Made by a program: the position numbers and the translations under genes
Shown: positions 17,942 through 24,500 of the stretch, in pieces
How the letters are laid out: each line of letters starts with the position of its first letter
Position numbering within the stretch: the stretch's first letter is position 1
Source of the DNA: Pseudomonadota bacterium
GTDB lineage: Bacteria > Myxococcota_A > UBA796 > SXON01
DNA length: 38,303 nucleotides
Assembly (NCBI GenBank): GCA_030685065.1
Contig: JAUXQH010000105.1
Span: 1 to 38,303 of the forward strand
Direction of reading: 5' to 3'
The notes under the pieces: generated by a model
What the model saw: the letters and a program-made list of their open reading frames with translations, nothing else
Databases searched by the model: none
What the model was told of the DNA's origin: nothing

Positions 17942-18691
17942 GTGAGCGCACTTCCACCGAAGTGGGGGAGCGGCCTCGGGGCGAGGCGCCGCTGGACCTA
18001 CGCCGCCGTCGGCTTCGTGCTCGGCTTCGGGGCGCCGCTGGGGCTCCTGCTCCTCCGGAGCCTCGTGCTCCGCACGCCGCCGGGGCGCCTGCTTCCGAAC
18101 GAGCTCGCCAGCGACGGGCCGCTCTACCTGTACCTCACCGTCTCGACCGTGCTGGTCTTCTCCGCGTTCGGCGCGGTCGTCGGCGAGCTTCACGACGTGG
18201 TGCGCCGCTCGGCGCTCGCCGATCCGCTCACCGGCCTCCCCAACCGCCGCCACCTGGAGCTCCTGCTCGACAACGCGCTCGCGCGCGCGCGGCGAACGCC
18301 GGAGGAGCTGTCGATCCTGCTCGTCGATGTCGACGAGCTCAAGCGCATCAACGACGGCGGTGGTCACGCCGCCGGCGACGCCGCGCTCCGCGCCGTGGGC
18401 GAGGCGCTCCGGTCGGAGTGCCGTCGCTCGGACCTCCCGGCGCGGATCGGCGGGGACGAGTTCGCCGTGCTCGTCACCGGCGCCGACGCCACCGACGCGG
18501 TGGCGCTCGCTGAGCGCGTCCGTGCCTCGCTCGCCACTTGGCCCGGGGCCCCCCGCGTGTCCATCGGCGTGGCGACGCAATCCCGCGTGGGCGCGAGCGA
18601 CCCCCGGGGCCTCCTGGCGGCGGCGGACGCGGCGCTCTACCTCGCCAAGACCACCGGGCGCGACCGCGTCGTGGAGGCCGCGCCTCCGTGA
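17942..18691 (+). CDS. membrane diguanylate cyclase (GGDEF domain)
   Basis: A 249-residue protein. Two membrane helices (about 20-40 and 62-82) anchor a C-terminal GGDEF domain that begins at DPLTGLPNRR. The catalytic motif is intact, RIGGDEFAV (GGDEF at 170-174). Five residues before it lies the inhibitory I-site RRSD (161-164), so the enzyme should make cyclic di-GMP from two GTP and be subject to product inhibition. VSIGVAT and the final AADAALYLAKTTGRDRV complete the fold. There is no recognisable sensor domain beyond the short two-helix input. It starts at GTG immediately after the kinase stop codon, so the two are co-translated. Confidence 0.92.
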   Translation: MSALPPKWGSGLGARRRWTYAAVGFVLGFGAPLGLLLLRSLVLRTPPGRLLPNELASDGPLYLYLTVSTVLVFSAFGAVVGELHDVVRRSALADPLTGLPNRRHLELLLDNALARARRTPEELSILLVDVDELKRINDGGGHAAGDAALRAVGEALRSECRRSDLPARIGGDEFAVLVTGADATDAVALAERVRASLATWPGAPRVSIGVATQSRVGASDPRGLLAAADAALYLAKTTGRDRVVEAAPP

Positions 18692-18724
18692 GCGCCGTAG
18701 CGGGTCCTGGGTCGGCGGGCGCGA

Positions 18725-20023
18725 TCAGACGTAGCCGAGGGCCCGCGCTTCGAGCGTGAGCTGCTCGCGGAAGCGCGGATCCGCGATCCCGATCAGCGCC
18801 CGTGCGCGGAGGCGCACCGAGAGCCCGTGCAGGTCGACGCGGCCCCACTCGGTCGCGACGTGGTGAACGTCGCCACGGCTGGTCACCACGCCGGACCCGG
18901 GCGCGAGCGTCCCCACGATCCGGCTGATGGTCCCGCTCTTCGCTGTGGAGGGCAGCGCCACGATCGGCCTCCCACCGACCGAGCGCGCGGCTCCGCGCAG
19001 GAAGTCGACCTGCCCGCCGATCCCCGAGTAGAAGCGGGAGCCCAGGCTGTCCGCGTTCACCTGTCCGGTGAGGTCGACGGAGAGGGCGCTGTTGATCGCG
19101 ACGAAGCGGGAGTGCCGCGCGATGACGGCGGGGTCGTTCGTGATGTCGCTCGGCTGCATCTCGACGGCGGGGTTCCCGTCCACCCAGCGGTACACGGCCT
19201 CGCTCCCGAGCACGAACGAGGTGACGGCCTTGCCCGGCCACAGCTCCTTGCGCGCACCGGTGGCGACGCCCGCCTCGACGAGCGCCATCATCCCGTCCGA
19301 CAGCAGCTCGGAGTGGATCCCGAGATCGCGGCGGTCGAACAGCCGGCCCATGACGGCGTCCGGGATGCTGCCGATCCCTGCCTGGAGGGCGCACCCGTCC
19401 TCGACGAGCTCCGCGACGAACCCCGCGATGCGGTCGCGCGCCTCGTCCGCGGGCTCGGCGGCGACGGTCGGAAGCGGATGGTCGACCTCGACCACGCGGT
19501 GCAGGCGGGACAGGTGGAGGGCCGCCGCGCCGGCGGTGCACGGCATCCTCGGGTTGATCTCCGCGATGACGAGCGGGGCGTTGTCGACCGCGGCCCGCAT
19601 CACGTCGACGGTGACGCCCATCGAGCACCACCCGCGCGCGTCCGGCGGTGACACCTGCACGAGCGCCGCGTCGAGCGGGAGCGGCCCACCGGCGCGGAAC
19701 AGCGCGGGCACCTCCGAGAGGAAGACCGGCGTGTAGTCCGCGTCTCCCCTCGCGACCGCGTCCCGGACGGACGGGCCGATGAACAGCGCGTTGACGCGGA
19801 GGTGCCCGCGCGCGCTCGCCGCCACGAGGGGGCCGCTCCCGAACGACAACACCTGGACGACCTCGAGCTCGTCGAAGGTGCCCGCGGCCTCGGCGAGCGC
19901 GTCCACCAGCGCCCGTGGCTCGCCCGCGTTGGCGCCGATGGCGATCCGACCCCGGCGCGGGAGGGAGGCGATCGCGCCGGCGGGGTCCGTTCGGCGGGCG
20001 GCGAGGAGGCGGGCGATATCCAC
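18725..20023 (-). CDS. acetyl-CoA hydrolase/transferase family CoA-transferase
   Basis: A 432-residue cytosolic protein of the AcH/4-hydroxybutyrate CoA-transferase family, which moves CoA between acyl groups and acetate or other acids, or hydrolyses acetyl-CoA. Visible landmarks are QAGIGSIPDAVMG, the catalytic Glu239 in GIHSELLSDG, and C-terminal NSALSVDLTGQVNADSLGS, GIGGQVDFLRGAA, ALPSTAKSGTISRIV and VVTSRGDVHHVATEWG. The length matches the family. I set the start at GTG 20023, because no better start occurs before the divergent formate dehydrogenase gene. Family members include butyryl-CoA:acetate, 4-hydroxybutyrate and propionyl/succinyl CoA transferases, and sequence alone does not fix the acid substrate. 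Confidence 0.88.
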   Translation of the reverse strand: MDIARLLAARRTDPAGAIASLPRRGRIAIGANAGEPRALVDALAEAAGTFDELEVVQVLSFGSGPLVAASARGHLRVNALFIGPSVRDAVARGDADYTPVFLSEVPALFRAGGPLPLDAALVQVSPPDARGWCSMGVTVDVMRAAVDNAPLVIAEINPRMPCTAGAAALHLSRLHRVVEVDHPLPTVAAEPADEARDRIAGFVAELVEDGCALQAGIGSIPDAVMGRLFDRRDLGIHSELLSDGMMALVEAGVATGARKELWPGKAVTSFVLGSEAVYRWVDGNPAVEMQPSDITNDPAVIARHSRFVAINSALSVDLTGQVNADSLGSRFYSGIGGQVDFLRGAARSVGGRPIVALPSTAKSGTISRIVGTLAPGSGVVTSRGDVHHVATEWGRVDLHGLSVRLRARALIGIADPRFREQLTLEARALGYV

Positions 20024-20092
20024 ATTGCTGAGTATCGTGGCGGTTGATGCGGCGCGCTCGGTGTCTACCGCTCCGTGTCCCGGGAACCAGAA
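20024..20092. promoter_or_regulatory. divergent intergenic region between CoA-transferase and formate dehydrogenase
   Basis: This 69-base gap must contain the starts of both transcription units. I see no convincing -35/-10 pair or clear palindrome. Its shortness suggests overlapping promoters and coordinated control, which is inference from spacing only. Confidence 0.4.
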
Positions 20093-21565
20093 ATGCCGCT
20101 CCGTGAATGGTCTCGTCGTCACGCGTCGCCGCAGCACCAGGGCAACGCCGTCGACGATCTCGTAGCTGGCATCCCGCTCGAAGAGGTGCGGCGCCGCCAG
20201 GGCCTGCCGGCCGCCGCCGCACACGGGGTGCGGACCTTCTACGATCAGCTCGATCCCGGCGTGCGCGTGTGTGACGGCACCGCGTGCCACTTCGCCGGCG
20301 GCCCGGCGCTCGCGCGGGAGGCCGGCGGGAAGCCCGTGCGGTGCCTCGGCGTCTGCTACGACCCGCCCGGGATGCGCGTCGGCGACGACGTCACCGGCGG
20401 GTCGGATCTCGCCCCGCGCGGCGCCTGGGGACGCGGAGCGGACTTCCCGCGCGCCCATGCGCCGCCGCGCCGCTCGCTCGTCCCGCCCGTGGTGCTCCGC
20501 AACCTCCTCGGCTCGCGCGGCGCGTCCGCCGACGAGTACCGGATGCCCGACGGGGACACGATCCTGCGCGTGGTCGAGGCCTCGGGGCTCCGCGGGCGCG
20601 GGGGCGCCGCCTACCCCACCGGCGCGAAGTGGAGGGTGGCCCGGGACACGCCGGCGGACCTCCGGTACGTCGTGGCGAACGGCGACGAGGGAGATCCGGG
20701 CAGCTACGTCGACCGCGTGCTGATGGAGCAGGATCCGCACGCCATCCTCGCGGGGATGCTCGCGTGCGCGCGGGCCGTCGGCGCGACCCGGGGGGTGGTC
20801 TTCGTCCGGGGCGAGTATCCGCGGGCGCGGGCCACGATGGTGGAGGCCGCCGCGGAGGCTCGCGACGCCGGGTGGCTCGACCCCGGCTTCGAGGTGGAGG
20901 TGCACACCGGCGCGGGCAGCTACGTGTGCGGCGAGGAGACCGCGCTCCTGCGCGCCATCGAGGGGCTGCGCGGGGAGCCCTCGCCGAAGCCGCCCTACCC
21001 CGCGCAGGTCGGGCTGTTCGGGAAGCCGACGGTGATCCAGAACGTCGAGACGCTCGCGCAGATCCCGTGGCTGCTCCAACAGGGGCGCCGCTCCGACACC
21101 AAGGTGGCGAGCCTGGCAGGGCCCGTGGCGGAGCGCGGTTTGGTCGAGTTCGCGCTCGGGACGCCGTTGAGCGCGGTCCTCGGGGCGGCGCCCCGGGGCG
21201 CGCGGTGGAAGATGGCGCTCGTGGGTGGCCCCCTCGGGCGTGTGCTCCCCGCGCGGGCGTTCGACCAGCCCCTCTCCTACGACGCCCTCCCCGGGCTCGG
21301 GCACGCGGGCATCGTCGTGTTCGACGAGACGGTCTCGGCGGGCGCGCTCGCCCGGCACCTCTACGACTTCGCCGCGGCCGAGTCCTGCGGCACGTGCACG
21401 CCTTGCCGCGTCGGCACCGCCCGGCTGGCCCGCGCGCCCGATCGCGCCGCCCTCGAACGCCTCTGCGAGACGCTGGAGATCGGGAGCCTCTGCGGCTTCG
21501 GGCTCGGCGTGCCTCGACCGATCCGCGACCTCCTCGCCGCGTTCGGCGACGAGGTGTTCGCGTGA
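20093..21565 (+). CDS. fdsB: NAD-dependent formate dehydrogenase diaphorase (beta) subunit, NuoE-NuoF fusion type
   Basis: A 490-residue subunit that passes electrons from the molybdenum subunit to NAD+. Residues 1-110 are a NuoE-like thioredoxin-fold domain with all four [2Fe-2S] ligands: CDGTAC (Cys60, Cys65) and CLGVC (Cys84, Cys88). Residues about 125-425 are the NuoF flavin domain, with the FMN/NADH loops GLRGRGGAAYPTGAKW and ANGDEGDPGSY plus GSYVCGEETALL. The C-terminal [4Fe-4S] motif is SCGTCTPC (Cys432, 435, 438) with a later Cys in SLCGFG. Together this matches FdsB-type subunits. No separate FdsG (gamma) gene is present. The ATG at 20093 is used; GTG 20075 would add six residues. 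The stop overlaps the next start (GTGA). Confidence 0.92.
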   Translation: MPLREWSRRHASPQHQGNAVDDLVAGIPLEEVRRRQGLPAAAAHGVRTFYDQLDPGVRVCDGTACHFAGGPALAREAGGKPVRCLGVCYDPPGMRVGDDVTGGSDLAPRGAWGRGADFPRAHAPPRRSLVPPVVLRNLLGSRGASADEYRMPDGDTILRVVEASGLRGRGGAAYPTGAKWRVARDTPADLRYVVANGDEGDPGSYVDRVLMEQDPHAILAGMLACARAVGATRGVVFVRGEYPRARATMVEAAAEARDAGWLDPGFEVEVHTGAGSYVCGEETALLRAIEGLRGEPSPKPPYPAQVGLFGKPTVIQNVETLAQIPWLLQQGRRSDTKVASLAGPVAERGLVEFALGTPLSAVLGAAPRGARWKMALVGGPLGRVLPARAFDQPLSYDALPGLGHAGIVVFDETVSAGALARHLYDFAAAESCGTCTPCRVGTARLARAPDRAALERLCETLEIGSLCGFGLGVPRPIRDLLAAFGDEVFA

Positions 21566-24500
21566 GGGTCGACGGCCGGGAGGCCCCCGACGCGGGCCGC
21601 GTCCTCGACGCCTGCCTCGGGGTGGGCGCGGAGGTCCCTCACTTCTGCGACGACCCGCGCCTCTCGGTGCGGGGCCATTGCCGCGCCTGCATCGTGGAGA
21701 TGGACGGGCGCTTCGTCGCCGCGTGCAGCACGCCGGCCCGCGCGGGCGCCGAGATCCGCACGGACACCCCCCGCCTGCGCGCCTACCGGCGGGATCTCGG
21801 CGAGCTCGTGCGCGCGGAGAGCACCCCCGGCGGCGCCGTGGCGGCCACGCTCACCGAGTGGGGGGTGGACGGGACGCGCTACGGCACACGCTGCGGCCCG
21901 CTTCCCGTCGAGACGAAGGCCACGCGCACCAAGGATGCCTCCCACGCCTACCTGCGCCTCGATCTGGACGCCTGCATCTTGTGTCGGCGCTGCGAGCGCG
22001 CCTGCGCCGAGGTTCAGGGCCAGTTCGTGTACTCCGTGGCGAACCGGGGCGCGGCGACCGAGCTGACCTGGGGCGGCGGGGCCTTCGCGGACACGGACTG
22101 CACGAGCTGCGGCGCGTGCGTCGCGACGTGCCCTACCGGCGCGATCGCCGACGTGGACGCCACGGACGTGACCACGCGCGTCCGGACGACGTGCGGCTAC
22201 TGCGGCGTCGGCTGCCAGCTCGACGTGGCCGCGGCCGACGGGAGGGTCGAGCGCATCGACGGGACCGTCGACGCCGTGGTCAACCGGGGACACCTGTGCG
22301 TGAAGGGCCGGTACGCCCACGGCTTCGTCGACCATCCGGACCGCCTGCGCACCCCGCTCGTGCGCCGGGACGGCGTGCTGGTCCCCGCGACCTGGGACGA
22401 GGCGATCGCGCGGGTGGTCGAGGGGCTCCGCGGGCGCACGGTCGCGGGGCTCTCGTCGTCCCGGGCCACGAACGAGGAGAACTACCTCTTCCAGAAGTGG
22501 ATGCGCGCCGGGCTCGGCAGCAACGACGTCGACTGCTGCGCGCGTGTCTGTCACGCGCCCTCGGCCGCCGGGATGCGCGCCTCGATCGGGACCGGCGCGG
22601 CGACCAACGCCTTCGCCGACGTCGAGATCGCGGACGTGCTGATGGTCGTCGGCGCCAACGTGACCGTCGCGCACCCGGTGGTGGGCGCGCGTATCAAGCA
22701 GGCGGTCCTCCGCGGGGCCGGCCTGATCGTCGTCGATCCACGCCGCACCGAGCTGGCCGCGCTGGCGGACGTGCACCTCCAGCTCCGACCGGGCACGAAC
22801 GTCCCGCTCTTCAACAGCCTCGCGTGCGTGCTGGTGCGCGAAGACCTCGTGAACCACGCCTTCGTGGAGGCGTCGGTCGACGGCTGGGCCGCGTTTCGCG
22901 AGGCGATCGTCGCGGAGACGCCGGAGCGCTGGGAGCCCGTCACGGGGGTGCCGGCGGCGCTCGTGCGGGAAGCCGCCCGTCGTTATGCCGCGGCCGCGCG
23001 CCCGATGATGCTGCACGGGCTCGGCGTGACCGAGCACCGCCAGGGCAGCGTCGGGGTTGAGCTCCTGTGCAACCTCGCGCTCCTCGTCGGGGCGCTCGGC
23101 CGGCCGGGGGTGGGCATCAACCCGCTCCGCGGCCAGAACAACGTGCAGGGGTCGGCGGACATGGGCGCCCAGCCCGATTTTTTGACCGGCTACCAGCGCG
23201 TCGACGATCCGGCCGCGCGGGCCCGCGTCGAGGCGATCTGGGGCCGATCGGTCCCGCCCGCCCCCGGCCGCACGATCCCCCGGATGTACGACGCGATGCG
23301 GGCGGGTGAGCTCCAGGCGCTGGTGATCTTCGGCGAGGACGTCGTCCAGACCGACCCCGACAGCAACGCCGTCCGGGCGGCGCTGGGCCACCTCGACTTC
23401 TTGTGCGTCATCGAGCTGTTCCCCACCCGGACGGCGGACCTCGCGGACGTCGTGCTCCCGGGGGCGAGCTTCCTCGAGAAGGACGGCACCTTCACCAACG
23501 GCGAACGGCGGGTTCAGCGGGTCCGCGCCGCGGTGCCGCCCGTCGCCGGCCGCGCCGACTGGGAGACCCTGCTCGCGCTCATGGCCGCGACCGGGCTGCC
23601 CCAATCGTTCCGTTCGCCGGCCGAGGTGATGGAGGAGATCGCCGCGGTGGCGCCGCTCTTCGCCGGCCTCCGCTACGATCGGCTCGACGGCGACGGGCTC
23701 CAGTGGCCCGTCCCGTCGCTCCTGCACCCCGGGACGCCGCTCCAGCAGCTGGACACGCTCCCGGGCGGCCGCGGGCGGCTCGCGGTCGTCGCCTGGTCGC
23801 CCTCTCCCGAGCTCGCGCCGGGCCTGCGCCTGGTCACCGGCCGAACGCTCCCGCACTACAACGCGGGATCGATGACGCGGCGCACGGCCGACGTGACGCT
23901 GCAGGACCGCGATTTTCTCGAGATCCACCCCGATGACGCGGCTGTTCGCGGCATCCTCGGGGGAGAGCGCGTCGTCATCGAGAGCGCGAACGGAGCGGCC
24001 CGGGCGACGGCCCGCATCACCGACTCCGTCGCGCCCGGCACGGTGTTCCTGAGCTTCCACTTTCCGGACACCGAGACCAACGCCGTGACCGGCGGGGGCC
24101 GCGACGGTCTCACCGACTGCCCCGAGTACAAGCTCACCGCCGTGCGTGTCTCCGTCGCGACGGCGGACCCCGGCCTTCCCGCGAGGAGCCCCATGCCGTT
24201 CTGTGTCCCGTTCGAAGAGCTCGGCATGGCGGACCTGCCGCGCGTGGGCGGGAAGAACGCGGCGCTCGGCGAGCTCGTGCGGTCGCTCGTCCCGGTGGGC
24301 GTGCGCGTGTCGCCGGGGTTCGCCGTCACCGTGGACGCTTACGACGCGGTGCTCGACCAGCTCGACACCCGCACGCGGCTCCGCGACGCGCTCGCTGGCC
24401 TCGACGTGGAGGACGTGGAGGGGCTCGCGCGCCGCGCCGCCGAGGCCCGGGCGATCATCCGGCGGGCGGGCCTCCCCGACGCGGTCGCCCGCGAGATCCG

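Noticed and set aside
22536..22560. Selenocysteine at the formate dehydrogenase active site
   Set aside because: The active-site codon in CCARVCH is TGT (Cys330), not TGA, so no selenocysteine insertion is needed.
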